A model generated the notes under the pieces. That model ran no database searches and was not told the origin of the DNA. It saw only the letters and a list, made by a program, of their open reading frames with translations. DNA of 64,000 bases from Blastococcus sp. HT6-30 (GTDB lineage: Bacteria; Actinomycetota; Actinomycetes; Mycobacteriales; Geodermatophilaceae): contig NZ_CP155792.1 of NCBI RefSeq assembly GCF_039729015.1, forward strand, positions 3,637,697-3,701,696, written 5' to 3'. A program made the translations under genes and the position numbers. Positions 63,892 to 64,000 of the stretch are shown here, piece after piece. Position 1 is the stretch's first letter; every line of letters begins with the position of its first letter.

Positions 63892-64000
63892 ACGGGGGCA
63901 TCCACCGGTGGACGGACGCGGGTCGCGGGGAGACCGGCACGGCAGGTGCCGGGACACCGGGAGCGGCCGCGGGGTCGACTGCATGGGAGGACGACACGGC

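Larger units (their letters stand above)
63321..64000. other. rpmH-dnaA intergenic region (left part)
   Basis: No gene is supported over these 680 bp. It contains the rpmH promoter and DnaA-box-like sites. dnaA is expected just beyond the right edge, reading rightward; the window ends in a GGGAGGACGAC stretch that may be its ribosome binding site. Confidence 0.65.

Overview
The window is about 64 kb of high-GC chromosome from an actinobacterium. The protein sequences look most like Geodermatophilaceae (Blastococcus/Geodermatophilus/Modestobacter type). That family placement is recollection, not a search; the phylum is secure (actinobacterial gene order, IdeR-type iron box, LGFP remnant, DUF222/HNH '13E12' gene, PonA1/MviN/CwlM homologues). 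The right end is the replication-origin flank. Genes run leftward from rpmH through rnpA, yidD, yidC, jag, rsmG, parA and parB, and dnaA should begin just beyond base 64000.

Region by region. 1-4.3 kb: start of a secreted subtilisin-like protease, then a four-gene ferric-siderophore ABC importer with an IdeR/DtxR-like box. 4.4-24.4 kb: mixed metabolic and accessory genes. These are an aldo/keto reductase, two small membrane proteins, a Gly-rich protein, flavin reductase with HMG-CoA lyase, a PAS-GGDEF cyclase, phosphoglucomutase, VOC with an AraC regulator, a frameshifted 13E12 gene, YnfA, an alpha/beta hydrolase, an LGFP relic, a frameshifted helicase, DNA polymerase IV, a methyltransferase, and a PucR regulator divergent from a ferredoxin reductase/acyl desaturase pair. 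24.4-27.4 kb: an exported amidase next to IS3 debris.

27.4-31 kb: dnaB and the rpsF-ssb-rpsR-rplI operon, separated by a 600-bp gap carrying DnaA-box-like sites. 31-45.4 kb: a secreted anchored protein, an AP-endonuclease-like protein, a GT87 glycosyltransferase, the class A penicillin-binding protein, DUF5318, PadR with a palindromic operator, inositol-phosphate synthase, a lipoprotein, YqgE, an MFS transporter, a metalloprotease and the CCA-adding enzyme. 45.5-57.7 kb, all rightward: Nudix, DUF6049, MurJ, a separate pseudokinase, TrxB, TrxA, a CwlM-like protein, an aminotransferase and Ddl. 57.7-63.3 kb, leftward: parB to rpmH.

How they fit together. Cell-wall synthesis is strongly represented: lipid II flippase MurJ with its regulatory pseudokinase, CwlM, Ddl, PonA, and phosphoglucomutase and GT87 for sugars and glycolipids. 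Chromosome segregation is represented by ParAB and five parS-like sites over 43 kb. Replication is represented by DnaB, SSB and DnaA-box clusters. Several origin-side genes appear to be transcribed leaderless, with a TAnnnT box 6-8 nt before the start and no Shine-Dalgarno.

I found no clearly new multi-gene system (no CRISPR, no defence island). The most interesting signals are regulatory and structural: DnaA boxes between rplI and dnaB, the parS array, the split MviN arrangement, a dispersed palindromic repeat, and a cluster of one-base frameshifts at 13-18 kb that may be decay or sequencing error.
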